A DNA stretch of 48,970 bases from Rubrivivax sp. Lineage in GTDB: Bacteria > Pseudomonadota > Gammaproteobacteria > Burkholderiales > Burkholderiaceae_C. Below, piece by piece: positions 25,101 to 32,950 of the stretch. Location: NCBI GenBank assembly GCA_022842595.1, contig JALHPF010000037.1:1-48970 (forward strand), given 5' to 3'. The notes beneath the pieces are model-generated. The model did no database searches. It was not told the origin of the DNA and was given only the letters and a program-made list of their open reading frames with translations. Every line of letters begins with the position of its first letter. The stretch's first letter is position 1. The position numbers and the translations under genes are program-made.

Positions 25101-25922
25101 TCACAGGTGCAGGCCTACCTGCCCGACCGCACCGACTACACCGCCGAGACCCTGTACGCCGGCGACCTGCTGGGCAATCTCTGGCGCCTGGACCTGACAC
25201 CTGCCAGCGGCGCCTACGCCAGCCCGACCAAGATCGCCGTGCTCACCGACAGCACCGGCAACACCGTGCCGGTGACCTCGCGGCCTCTGGTCGTGATCCA
25301 GCCGAAGACCAACCGCCGCTTCGTCACGGTAGGCAGCGGCAAGCTGCTGGCCAACAGCGATGTGGGCAACAGCCAGCCGCAGGGCTTCTACGCCATCATC
25401 GACGGCACCGGCAACCTGTTCAACACCGCCGCCGCGCTGCCCGCGGGCATGACGTTCCCGATCCGCAATTCGGGCCCGGACAACCGCCTGCTCAAGCTGA
25501 CTGACCTGACGCAGAAGATCACGCTCGACCTGGCCACGCAGATCGGCTGGTGGGTGGACCTGGGCACCGCCACCGGCGGCTCGGGCTGGCGTGTCATTTC
25601 CGACAGCACCGCCTTCCTGGGCACGGTGGCCTTTGCCGCGATGGTGCCTTCGGGTGAGGTCTGCTCGCCTTCGGGCAGCAACCGCGTCTATGCCATCGAC
25701 CTGGGCTCGGGCGAGAGCGTGCTGCGCAATGGCGACGCCATCATCGCCTTCAACGATTCGCTGTCAGGCGTCATCACCGACCTGCGCTTCTACAGCGTCG
25801 CCGGCAAGCCCCGCCTGGTGGGCGGCACCGACACTGGCGCCATCGGCCCGCTGCCGGGCAACTGGCCCACCGGCACCGGCGTGCGCCGCCTGAACTGGCG
25901 CGAGCTGCAACTGGCCGACTGA
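22113..25922 (+). CDS. pilY1: Type IV pilus tip adhesin/assembly protein PilY1
   Basis: A 1269-residue exported protein with a signal peptide (about residues 1-32, ending AAAT). The N-terminal half resembles Neisseria PilC/betaproteobacterial PilY1, with GNEYLGYFDPKKCYLY and WSGNFLNWATMQTIDPFRWAL early on. The C-terminal half (about 740-1260) is the PilY1 beta-propeller, including LYVGTNAGMLHAI and ETLYAGDLLGNLWRLDL. The position where family members usually carry a DxDxDxxxD calcium loop reads PDRTDYTAE (about 1004-1012), so the canonical ligands are missing. It promotes pilus assembly and adhesion at the tip and is the last gene of the operon. A strong hairpin begins 12 bp after the stop codon. 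Confidence 0.93.
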   Translation: MKTLRHTHLQCTGAMLVLAALAVSVHGPAAATTPLADQPVFTNTGVPGNLALALSVEFPTAVSVAHTGNTYSAGNEYLGYFDPKKCYLYSHSATEADRHFYPAGATADRKCTGDNAAKWSGNFLNWATMQTIDPFRWALTGGYRAPGKDTTTETILEKAWASGQGGTGNFPKRSLATATLVQENTPFDTWSSMGMRIHGLGNKMQFRVAGVVDDSATATAYNPAAEVAGETVYEVSVRVKVCDSNVAVAGPLESNCTAYPNGSYKPTGLIQQYAERIRYSAFGYLNDSNIRRDGGVLRARQKFVGPTITIPTLPAASNTRREWDPETGIIALNPDTADASDTATLFGVTVENSGVINYLNKFGQITPGSYKTYDPVGELYYAAIRYFKNLGNVPEWTAKSADTNTNRTWVDGFPVITAWDDPIEYSCQKNFVLGIGDVNSHADKNVPGPSGNANEPSKPSMVTADTTVDAVVATNKLGVLHGLGASVGTTENWGGCCSNNSALMAGIAYDANTKDIRPDNPAVAKTKDKQTVQTYWLDILEFQTYKANNQFYLATKYGGFKAPETFDPYTRATDIPKEWWSTTGEKVGAQDRPDTYFTASQPAQMVAGLTRAFADIGSKLKAFTTSFATALPQVALEGVGSYASKYDAGTWSGEIIANTTSFDATTGAPSLVEAWSFSSKLGVQIAGTGWNTNRRVITWNTSSKTGVPFRTTGISTAQLATLNTVYRDGDDSADYLNYLRGDPTHEVGSGAAGSAKIYRARSSPVGDIVGSKAKPVGKPSAPFAAATNAGYATFRTTWKDRAPMLYVGTNAGMLHAIKAEVKDTDTTRGTEVFAYIPGGLYQGVNGVPIQTGLQHRGDPDFNHKNMVDGPIGVFDIDLGKTPGGSGTPDWRSVLVGAMGKGGKGYFAIDVTDPSAFSTEATGAAKVMWEFTHADLGYTYGEPAAVKTKKYGWVLIFGSGHNNADGVGYIFIINPRTGALLEKISTGAGTPSEQAGLSQVQAYLPDRTDYTAETLYAGDLLGNLWRLDLTPASGAYASPTKIAVLTDSTGNTVPVTSRPLVVIQPKTNRRFVTVGSGKLLANSDVGNSQPQGFYAIIDGTGNLFNTAAALPAGMTFPIRNSGPDNRLLKLTDLTQKITLDLATQIGWWVDLGTATGGSGWRVISDSTAFLGTVAFAAMVPSGEVCSPSGSNRVYAIDLGSGESVLRNGDAIIAFNDSLSGVITDLRFYSVAGKPRLVGGTDTGAIGPLPGNWPTGTGVRRLNWRELQLAD

Positions 25923-25929
25923 GCCCGCG

Positions 25930-27555
25930 TCAGCCCTGGGCCACCGCGTGGCCCAGGGTGAAGGCTTCCTCGAACACCGAGCTTCCGCCCAGGTCACCGT
26001 GCGCAAACCGCACACGGCCCCGGGCCTGGCGCAAGGCCGACAGAGCGCCGGCCTGCACGCTGCTGCGAACCCCGGGCGCCGGGATCGCCATCGCATGGCC
26101 CCAGCGCATCAGGTCGACCTGGCGCAGCCGGCGAGCCAGGTCGGGGTGGACGGCGCTGATTTCGGTCAGTGCCGTGCGTGCCCAGGTCTCGGCGCTGCCG
26201 TCCAGCAGGGCCTGTCGGTCGCCAGGCAGCAGGCTGCGGTAGACGGTGAGCACGGTCGGGCCAGGCAGGGTGCGCAGGCTCTGGTGCATGGCGTCGACCC
26301 AGCCCAGGGCAGCGCCGCCATAGGGCACGTTGTCCCAGCTGGGCAGGGCGCCCGGGCGGTCGAGCAAGGGCTGGTCGAGATGCAGGTTGGCCACCAGCCA
26401 GGGGGCGTACTGCAGGGCCGCGGCGGCGGCTTGAAGTGCTGCGCTCGGCTGCACCAGCAGCCTTGCCGCCACGAACACCGGCACGGCGAGCACCACGCGC
26501 TGGGCCTGCCAGGCTTCGACATGGCCTGCGCCCTCGTCCCACACCTGCAGCTGCACGCCGTGGCGGCCTTCTTCCACCTGCAGCACCACGCGGCCGGTGT
26601 GCAGGCGGCCGGCCAGCGGTGCGGCCAGGCGCTGCACGAGCCAGGCGTTGCCCTCGGGCCAGGTGAACACGCCCTCGCTGTCGCCGGCACCACCGCCGTC
26701 GTCGCCGGGCGCCTGAAAGCCATGGCGGCTGGCGAAGTAGTGCAGCCCGGCCCAGGCCGACACCTGCCGGGTGCCGGCACCGTAGTCGTCGCGACAGCAG
26801 TAGTCCAGGTACCAGCGCAGGCGCTCGTCGTCCAGGCCCTGGCTGGCCAGCCAGTCGCTGAAGAGCACGGCGTCGAGTGCGGCATGTGCAGGTGTCCACG
26901 GTGCGCGGGTGCTCGGCAGGGCGAAGCCCAGCGCCTGGGCCTGGCGCACCTGGGCGGCAAAGGCCCGGTACTGGGCCTGGGTGCGCGACGACGGGTCGGC
27001 CGGCGGCAGCAGGCCGTCGGCCCAGGCCCCGTCGATGAACAGGCGCTCCTGCGGGCTGTGGCACAGATGGCGCTCGTCGGCCACGGTGCGGCCCATCACC
27101 GTGCGCAGCAGGCCCTGTTCGTGCAGGAAGGTTGCCACCTCGTGCGCTGCCGGGCCCGGCAGCGGCAGGTAATGGGCGCCCAGCGGGCAGGCCATGCCGG
27201 CCAGCCGGTGGCCGCGGCTGTGGCCTCCGGCCGCATTGGCCAGTTCCAGCAGCTGCACGTCGTCGACACCCGCCTGCGCCAATGCCCTCGCCGCCGCAAG
27301 CCCGGCCACCCCGGCGCCGACCACGACCACCGCCGCGCGGCGCTGCACGGCCGATGGCGGCAGGCTGGCCGACTTGCCGCGGGCCATGTCCCGCAGCCGG
27401 TGGCCACGGGCATGTTCGGCGTCGAGCCAGCGCGCCGTTGCCGGCGCTGGCGGCGCGTCGGCCGTGCAGCCCGCCGCGGCCAGTGCGCCGGCCTGCAGCA
27501 GCTGCCGGCGAAGCAGCCACGGCGCGGGCGGCTTCAGCGGTCGACCCGGCCCCAT
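25930..27555 (-). CDS. Tat-exported FAD-dependent amine oxidase-like lipoprotein
   Basis: A 541-residue flavoprotein. The N-terminus has a twin-arginine motif and lipobox (LLRRQLLQAGALAAAGC), predicting Tat export of the folded protein followed by lipidation. The FAD dinucleotide fold is VVVVGAGVAGLAAARALAQAG with the acidic strand end LLELANAAGGHSRG. The C-terminal FAD segment is GDLGGSSVFEEAF. The fold class is amine oxidase/phytoene desaturase-like. Beside an aminopropyltransferase-like gene, a polyamine substrate is plausible but unproven. The start at 27555 has GAGGA upstream and overlaps the end of the spermidine-synthase-like gene by 22 nt. It is the last gene of the SPFH-DUF4178-DUF350-SpeE group. 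Confidence 0.83.
   Translation of the reverse strand: MGPGRPLKPPAPWLLRRQLLQAGALAAAGCTADAPPAPATARWLDAEHARGHRLRDMARGKSASLPPSAVQRRAAVVVVGAGVAGLAAARALAQAGVDDVQLLELANAAGGHSRGHRLAGMACPLGAHYLPLPGPAAHEVATFLHEQGLLRTVMGRTVADERHLCHSPQERLFIDGAWADGLLPPADPSSRTQAQYRAFAAQVRQAQALGFALPSTRAPWTPAHAALDAVLFSDWLASQGLDDERLRWYLDYCCRDDYGAGTRQVSAWAGLHYFASRHGFQAPGDDGGGAGDSEGVFTWPEGNAWLVQRLAAPLAGRLHTGRVVLQVEEGRHGVQLQVWDEGAGHVEAWQAQRVVLAVPVFVAARLLVQPSAALQAAAAALQYAPWLVANLHLDQPLLDRPGALPSWDNVPYGGAALGWVDAMHQSLRTLPGPTVLTVYRSLLPGDRQALLDGSAETWARTALTEISAVHPDLARRLRQVDLMRWGHAMAIPAPGVRSSVQAGALSALRQARGRVRFAHGDLGGSSVFEEAFTLGHAVAQG
25934..25958. terminator. Strong 11-bp hairpin at the convergent end of pilY1 and the amine oxidase gene
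   Basis: CCCTGGGCCAC-cgc-GTGGCCCAGGG is a perfect 11-bp stem with a 3-nt loop, inside the last codons of the minus-strand amine oxidase and 12 bp after the pilY1 stop. Its stability and position suggest a bidirectional transcription block, even without T-runs. Confidence 0.5.
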
Positions 27556-29135
27556 TCTTCCTCGAAGGTGGCCACCAGGCCCTGGTCGCTCAGACGATTC
27601 GGCGGCATCGGCACGCGGGCCATGTCGGGCGGAAACTGCAGCAGTGCGGGCAGGCCTTCGAGCGTCAGGAAACGCAGGCCGGGGGGCAGAGCCTTCGGGT
27701 CGCTCGGCATCACCCAGGGCTTGCGGCCGGCGATGATGAAGCCCCAGTCGCCGAAGCTGGGCACATGCGCGTGGTACGGCGTGGTCTGCAGGCCCACGGC
27801 TTCGAGCGTGGCGGTCACGGTCCAGAAGCTTCGGCGCGCCACCAGCGGGCTGGTGGTCTGCACGACCATCACGCCGCTGGCGGCCAGGGCCTGTTCGGCG
27901 CGCTGGTAGAAGCTGGTGCTGTAAAGCTTGCCGATGCTGAAGTTGGTGGGGTCGGGAAAGTCGACGACGATGGCGTCGAAGAACTCGCGGTTGGCTTCGA
28001 GCCAGGCATAAGCGTCCGCATTGACGATCTTCAGCTTCGGGCTGGCCAGCGCGCCGCGGTTCAGCGCCACCAGGGTTGGGTTCTGTGCGAACAGGCGCGT
28101 CATCTGCGGGTCGAGCTCCACCAGGGTGACGTGCTCCACACCCGGGTACTTCAGCACCTCGCGGACGGCCATGCCGTCGCCGCCGCCCAGCACCAGCACC
28201 CGTCGCGGCGCGGCCTGCGCGGCCATGGCCGGGTGCACCAGGGCTTCGTGGTAGCGGTATTCGTCGCGCGAGTGGAACTGCAGGTTGCCGTTCAGGTACA
28301 GCCGCACGCCGCCGGCGCCGGCGGTGACCACGACACGCTGGTAGTCGCTGCTTTCGCGCACCACGATGTCGGCGCCGTAGAAGGCGTCTTCGGCCCAGGT
28401 GGTCAGCCGGCTGGCGCCGGCCATCGTCGCCAGCAGCGCCGCCAGCACCGCCGCACAGGCTGCGGCATGGGCCCACCAGTTGCGCAGTTCGCCGCGGAAC
28501 AGCCACAGCGCCCACACCGCCACGCCGGCATTCAGAAGGCCGAAGAACACCCCGGTCCGCACCAGCCCCAGGTGCGGCACGAACAGCAGCGGGAAGGCCA
28601 CGGCCACCACCAGCGCACCCAGGTAGTCGAAGGTGAGCACCTGCGAGACCAGGTCCTTCAGCGCATAGCGCTCGCTGAAGTGGCGCTTCAGGATGCGCAT
28701 CACCAGTGGAATCTCCAGCCCCACCAGCATGCCGACCACACCCACCAGCCCGTACAGCAGCACGCGAAACGACCCCATCGCCCCGGCCGGCAGCAGGCTG
28801 TGGGCGACGAACAGCCCCGCCGGCATCAAGCCGCCGACGAGGCCCACCAGCAGCTCGATGCGCAGGAACTGCGCGACCAACTGGCGTTCGATGAACCGGC
28901 TCAGCCACGAACCGATGCCCATGGCAAACAGGTAGCAGCCGATGATGGTGCTGAACTGCAGCACGCTGTCGCCCAGCAGGTAGCTGGCCAGCGCCCCGGC
29001 GGCCAGTTCGTACACCAGCCCGCAGGCAGCGACCACGAAGACGCTGACGAGCAGCGCCACTTCGGCCGGCGAGATGGGGGTGGCTGCAGCCGTGGCGCCG
29101 GCAGCGGCGCCTTCGTTGCCTGGCAAGCTGCTCAT
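27534..29135 (-). CDS. Membrane-fused spermidine-synthase-like aminopropyltransferase
   Basis: A 533-residue fusion. The first ~240 residues hold about seven to eight membrane helices, beginning with LLVSVFVVAACGLVYELAAGALASY. The remainder is a spermidine/spermine-synthase domain with the nucleotide-binding VLVLGGGDGMAVREVLKYPG, the acidic VTLVELDP and the active-site stretch VVDFPDPTNFSIGKLYSTSFY. Soluble SpeE moves an aminopropyl group from decarboxylated AdoMet to putrescine; membrane-fused versions are poorly characterised. No speD (AdoMet decarboxylase) is nearby. The start was set at the ATG at 29135, just before the first helix. It is divergent from the histidine phosphatase across 71 bp and overlaps the amine oxidase gene. 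Confidence 0.88.
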   Translation of the reverse strand: MSSLPGNEGAAAGATAAATPISPAEVALLVSVFVVAACGLVYELAAGALASYLLGDSVLQFSTIIGCYLFAMGIGSWLSRFIERQLVAQFLRIELLVGLVGGLMPAGLFVAHSLLPAGAMGSFRVLLYGLVGVVGMLVGLEIPLVMRILKRHFSERYALKDLVSQVLTFDYLGALVVAVAFPLLFVPHLGLVRTGVFFGLLNAGVAVWALWLFRGELRNWWAHAAACAAVLAALLATMAGASRLTTWAEDAFYGADIVVRESSDYQRVVVTAGAGGVRLYLNGNLQFHSRDEYRYHEALVHPAMAAQAAPRRVLVLGGGDGMAVREVLKYPGVEHVTLVELDPQMTRLFAQNPTLVALNRGALASPKLKIVNADAYAWLEANREFFDAIVVDFPDPTNFSIGKLYSTSFYQRAEQALAASGVMVVQTTSPLVARRSFWTVTATLEAVGLQTTPYHAHVPSFGDWGFIIAGRKPWVMPSDPKALPPGLRFLTLEGLPALLQFPPDMARVPMPPNRLSDQGLVATFEEEWGRVDR

Positions 29136-29206
29136 GGCGCGAGGCCCGGTGCGCGGGTCACGCTGGCGACACCCGGCGGCCGCCGGCCAACGCAACAATC
29201 ATCGCC

Positions 29207-29884
29207 ATGGGAACCCTCTACCTCGTGCGCCACGGCCAGGCCAGCTTCGGTGCTGCCGACTACGACCAGCTCAGCGTGCTGGGCACGCGCCAGTGCCAGG
29301 TGCTGGGTGAATGGTTCGCGCAGCAGGGGCTGCAGTTCGAAGCCGCGCTCACCGGCACGCTCAAGCGCCATGCGCAGAGCCTGGAAGCGATCGCGGCCGG
29401 ACATGGTGATGTGCCAGCAGTCCGCGTCTGGCCGGGCCTGAACGAATACGACCCCGAAGTGCTGGTCCGCGCCTTCCATCCCGGCCCGCTGCCGCAGCCT
29501 CGGTCGCAGGATGGACCCGAGATCGTGAAAGCCCACTTCCGGCTGCTGCGCGACGCCTTGGCCGCCTGGATGGCCGGGCGCACGCAGCCGGCCGGCATGC
29601 CCAGCTGGCCCGACTTCGTGGCCGGCGTGGCCGGTGCGCTGGACCATGTTCGCAACACCCATCGGGGCAACGTGCTCATCGTCAGCAGCGGCGGGCCGAT
29701 AGCCACCGCCGTGGGCCATGTGCTGGGCGCGGGGGCGGAAGCGACGATCGAGCTGAACCTGCGCATCCGCAACAGCGCCGTCACCGAATTTGCCTTCAGC
29801 CCGAAGCGCCATCACCTGCTCAGCTTCAACCACCTGCCGCACCTGCACCTGCCCGAACGCGCCGAGTGGGTGACCTACGCCTGA
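29207..29884 (+). CDS. Histidine phosphatase family protein with altered second motif
   Basis: A 225-residue phosphoglycerate-mutase-like phosphatase. The N-terminal phosphate-accepting His9 lies in LYLVRHGQASFG, and DQLSVLGTRQCQVLGEWF follows as in the family. In the second core motif the usual VSHGG is VSSGG (VLIVSSGGPIATAVG), so the second catalytic His is replaced by Ser. Activity may be altered, or another His may serve. It lies on the opposite strand inside the polyamine-type cluster, between the SpeE-like and DUF350 genes. Its substrate is unknown. Confidence 0.88.
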   Translation: MGTLYLVRHGQASFGAADYDQLSVLGTRQCQVLGEWFAQQGLQFEAALTGTLKRHAQSLEAIAAGHGDVPAVRVWPGLNEYDPEVLVRAFHPGPLPQPRSQDGPEIVKAHFRLLRDALAAWMAGRTQPAGMPSWPDFVAGVAGALDHVRNTHRGNVLIVSSGGPIATAVGHVLGAGAEATIELNLRIRNSAVTEFAFSPKRHHLLSFNHLPHLHLPERAEWVTYA

Positions 29885-29890
29885 ATCGCG

Positions 29891-29920
29891 GCGGCCGGCA
29901 CATCAGCCCTTGACGGCCGC
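29891..29920. terminator. Inverted repeat between the histidine phosphatase and DUF350 genes
   Basis: GCGGCCG (29891-29897) and CGGCCGC (29914-29920) pair across a 16-nt loop that contains the DUF350 stop. It sits between convergent genes. It is a weak candidate for a bidirectional terminator, without T-runs. Confidence 0.25.
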
Positions 29921-30127
29921 AGCGACGATGAGGCCGATGGCGATGGCGGTGGAGCCCACCACGATGGCCAGCGCCACGTTCTTCTTCTCGACGATCTCGG
30001 CCCACAGGTCGTACGGCGTGAGCTTGTCGATGATGACGAAGCACAGCCAGAACACCACCACGCCCAGCAGCGCATACAGCAGCGAACCCAGCACCACGGC
30101 GGGCTTGAGCCATTCCAGATCCATCAT
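29903..30127 (-). CDS. DUF350 family small membrane protein
   Basis: A 74-residue protein with two membrane helices: LGSLLYALLGVVVFWLCFVIID, a charged loop (KLTPYDLWAEIVEKKN), then VALAIVVGSTAIAIGLIVAAAV. This two-helix unit with the LTPYDLxxEI loop and glycine-containing second helix is DUF350, as in E. coli YjfL. The ATG at 30127 was chosen because GGAGG lies five bases upstream; the longer frame starts inside this ribosome site. It sits 61 bp downstream of the DUF4178 gene on the same strand. DUF350 and DUF4178 genes commonly neighbour each other and polyamine-type enzymes. Confidence 0.88.
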   Translation of the reverse strand: MMDLEWLKPAVVLGSLLYALLGVVVFWLCFVIIDKLTPYDLWAEIVEKKNVALAIVVGSTAIAIGLIVAAAVKG

Positions 30128-30188
30128 CGCGTCCTCCAAACATCAGTCTCGACACAGTTTCGCCCGAGGCAAGCGCAGCGGGCGTGGT

Positions 30189-31814
30189 TCATTTGTGGCT
30201 GCCGCCACTGGACCAGCCGCCGTAGCTGCCGCCGCCCACCCGCCCGCTGCCGCCTGAGGCGCGGCGGGCGGTGCATTGCTGGTATTCGGTGCTGGCCGCA
30301 CCGAAGGTCTGACGGACCTCGTCGCAGTCGTCGTCACCGCAGGTCGACAGCAGCATCATCAGGATCACGATCACGACGAACAGCGCGAGGGCCTTGCCGG
30401 AGCCCATGCTCGACTTGCCCGCCGACAGCACCGGCACGTCGCGTTCCAGCGCAGCGCGTGCGCCCGGCGCCAGGCCGAAGGCCTGGGCCACGGCCGCCGC
30501 GGGCAGCGTCTGGCCGGCCGACCAGGTGACTTCGCTGCCGGTCTGCTCGCGCGACAGTCGCCTGGCAGCACTTGCGCCCGTGCCTTCGTAATCGGTCACC
30601 AGCGCACGTTCGTCGCGCTGCACGCGCCAGTAGAACTCGCCCTGCACCCAGGTCACCTTGGCGGCATACGCATAGCGCTTGCGGTAGCTGGTGCCCTGCC
30701 AGTCGGCGACATCGCCGCGCACACGAGGCGCACCCGTCAAGGGCTTCACCCAGCTCCAGCCTTCGTTGCTGTCGACGAGGAAGGCAAAACCCTCGATGCG
30801 GTTGTAGACGAGGTATTCGCGCCAGAAGCTGGTGTCCTCGTCGGCGTCTTCGGGGATGTCGCAGCGTTCCTGGTAGCCCACCACCTGCCAGGGCAAGGGC
30901 TGGCCACCCAGGGCCAGGGTGCCCGTGCTGGCCAGCGGAATCTGCGGGCCTGCGCCCTGGGCTCCGCTGTTGTTCTGCGCGTAGTGCTGCAGCTCGGCGC
31001 CCAGGCCCTGCGAGATGTCGACGACGGCGTTGCACTGGCTGCAGCTCAGGCTCTTGGTGCTGGCCAGCTTCGGTTCCAGCGCGTTGCCGCAGCTCGGGCA
31101 TTCGACGCCTCGGCCTTTCAGCATGGCCTCGGACTCGCCTTCCTTCAGCCCGGCCATGCGCAGTTCCGACAGCGCCACCGCGCGGCCGGTGGACCAGTGC
31201 AGCCGGGCCGGGTCGCTGGCGTCGAACGTGGCCACTTCGCCGGCCTCGTTGCGCAGGTCGACGACGGTGAATTCGCCGTCCAGCCGCGGCGGGCTGGGCA
31301 GTTCGCCCTGCGCTGCGATCAGTCGTGCCCGAACGACAGAGGCCACGTCCCAGCCGCGCCCGTCCACCACCAGGCGCTGGCCGGCGCGCAGGCTGTCGAT
31401 GGCCGGTGCGTCCGGCGCGTCAGGCGGCAGTGGCGCGTCGAAGGCCAGGACGTAGGCGCCGTTGTCCTCGCTCAGCCAGGCCGAGCGCACACCGCCTTCA
31501 CCACCACCGTCATCGCCGGTGTCGAACAGCACATGCCATTCGTTCCAGGTGCCGCCTTCGTAGCCGTATTGCAGCCGGCCGACGACCGTGAAGACCAGGC
31601 CCTGGCGCGAGCCCGACGCACCCAGCTGCAGCGGCGAGTGGTCGTCGAACAGCTCGGCGCTGATGCCGATGCGGCGCAGCGCGTCGCCGTCGCGCACCAG
31701 CGTGCTGCGGCAGAAGCTGCAGACTGCGCTGGCGCTGGCGGCCGAGGCGAACTCGACCGGCGCGCCGCAGTTGGGGCACGCAGCGCGGTAGACCCGCTGC
31801 GCCGAAATTGCCAA
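30189..31814 (-). CDS. DUF4178 protein with two zinc ribbons and a C-terminal membrane segment
   Basis: A 541-residue protein. It has a zinc ribbon at residues 13-35 (CPNCG...CSFC) and another at 239-261 (CPSCG...CSQC), each followed by a DUF4178 beta-barrel module with GRLQYGYEGGTWNEWHVLF and EYLVYNRIEGFAFLVDSNEGW. A membrane helix near 480-495 is followed by a Cys-containing, then Gly/Ser-rich tail. The organisation matches E. coli YjfK-type proteins but is duplicated. The start must be the TTG at 31814, because the first zinc ribbon begins at residue 13 and the upstream SPFH stop is one base away. Its biochemical role is unknown; it is likely a membrane-associated scaffold. Confidence 0.85.
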   Translation of the reverse strand: MAISAQRVYRAACPNCGAPVEFASAASASAVCSFCRSTLVRDGDALRRIGISAELFDDHSPLQLGASGSRQGLVFTVVGRLQYGYEGGTWNEWHVLFDTGDDGGGEGGVRSAWLSEDNGAYVLAFDAPLPPDAPDAPAIDSLRAGQRLVVDGRGWDVASVVRARLIAAQGELPSPPRLDGEFTVVDLRNEAGEVATFDASDPARLHWSTGRAVALSELRMAGLKEGESEAMLKGRGVECPSCGNALEPKLASTKSLSCSQCNAVVDISQGLGAELQHYAQNNSGAQGAGPQIPLASTGTLALGGQPLPWQVVGYQERCDIPEDADEDTSFWREYLVYNRIEGFAFLVDSNEGWSWVKPLTGAPRVRGDVADWQGTSYRKRYAYAAKVTWVQGEFYWRVQRDERALVTDYEGTGASAARRLSREQTGSEVTWSAGQTLPAAAVAQAFGLAPGARAALERDVPVLSAGKSSMGSGKALALFVVIVILMMLLSTCGDDDCDEVRQTFGAASTEYQQCTARRASGGSGRVGGGSYGGWSSGGSHK

Positions 31815-31815
31815 G

Positions 31816-32871
31816 CTAGACCAGCTTCTTCAGCAGCTCGGCCTTCTTCGAGGTGAACTCGTCTTCGGTGAGGATGCCCTTGGCCTTCAGGTCGGCCAGC
31901 TTCTCGATGGTGGCCATCACTTCATCGGGCTTCAGGCCCACCGGGGCCGAAGCAGCGGCAGCGGCGCCAGTGGCGGCGGCCGCACCCCCACCCTGCAACC
32001 CCTGGCTCAGCTGCTGCGCCATCACCTGGCCCAGCGCCACGCCAGCGCCCAGGCCCATCGCGTCGCCGACCACGCCGCCACCACCGCCGGCCGCACCTTC
32101 GGCAAACTTCGGGATGGCCTGCGCCGTCTGGTACTGCATGAACTTGCCCATGTCGCCACCGACCATGCCCATGCCGATCTTCTGGTCCAGGATCTTCTGC
32201 AGTTCCTCGGGCAGGCTGACGTTTTGCACCGTCACGCTTTCCAGCGTCAGGCCGAGCTTGGTGAATTCCGGGGCGGTGGCCTCCTTCAGCTGCACCGCGA
32301 ATTCGATCTGGTTGGCCGCCAGGTCGAGGAAGGGCACGCCGCTTTGCGCCACCGCGTCGCTGATGTGCTGCAGCATCAGGCCACGCAGCTGGCCGTCGAG
32401 GTCGTCGACCAGGTAGCGGTCACGCGTGCCGCTGATGCTGGTGTGGAAGAGCTTGGCGTCGCTGATTCGATAGGCGTAGTTGCCGAAGGCGCGCAGACGC
32501 ACGGCACCGAAGTCCTTGTCGCGGATGGTCACCGGCTGGCTGGTGCCCCAGCGGCGGTCGATCTGCTGGCGCGTGCTGAAGAAGTACACGTCGCTCTTGA
32601 ACGGGCTCTGGAACAGCTTGTCCCAGTTCTTCAGATACGTCAGCACCGGCAGCGTCTGCGTGGTGAGCTTGTGCATGCCGGGGCCGAAGACGTCGGCGAC
32701 CTGGCCTTCGTTGACGAACACCGCCATCTGGCTTTCGCGCACGGTCAGGCTGCCGCCATACTGGATCTCGTTGCCTGCCATCGGGAAGCGCCAGGCCAGC
32801 GTGCCGTCGCCGCTCTCGGTCCATTCCAGGATGTCGATGAACTGCTTCTTGATGAAGTCCATCAGCGCCAT
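31816..32871 (-). CDS. SPFH (band 7-like) protein with C-terminal SHOCT domain
   Basis: A 351-residue protein of the YdjI/'virion core protein'-like SPFH group. The N-terminus MALMDFIKKQFIDILEW and the region GNEIQYGGSLTVRESQMAVF are typical. The SPFH body is residues about 25-240, then a Gly/Ala-rich linker (about 265-315), then a SHOCT oligomerisation motif (EKLADLKAKGILTEDEFTSKK). The ATG at 32871 has GGAGA eight bases upstream. It is the first gene of the SPFH-DUF4178-DUF350-SpeE-amine oxidase group and is divergent from the flavin monooxygenase gene. It likely forms a membrane-associated oligomer. Confidence 0.9.
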   Translation of the reverse strand: MALMDFIKKQFIDILEWTESGDGTLAWRFPMAGNEIQYGGSLTVRESQMAVFVNEGQVADVFGPGMHKLTTQTLPVLTYLKNWDKLFQSPFKSDVYFFSTRQQIDRRWGTSQPVTIRDKDFGAVRLRAFGNYAYRISDAKLFHTSISGTRDRYLVDDLDGQLRGLMLQHISDAVAQSGVPFLDLAANQIEFAVQLKEATAPEFTKLGLTLESVTVQNVSLPEELQKILDQKIGMGMVGGDMGKFMQYQTAQAIPKFAEGAAGGGGGVVGDAMGLGAGVALGQVMAQQLSQGLQGGGAAAATGAAAAASAPVGLKPDEVMATIEKLADLKAKGILTEDEFTSKKAELLKKLV

Positions 32872-32950
32872 GGCCGTTTCTCCCAGCAAAAGCGCCCAAG
32901 CGGGGCGCGGGCAAATAATACGGCGCATCCACCCGTTCCCTGAGGTTTCC

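Noticed and set aside
32872..32950. Promoter near the AT-rich aaataatac between the SPFH and monooxygenase genes
   Set aside because: A -10-like TATTAT/ATAATA is present on each strand but no -35 at a suitable distance was found.
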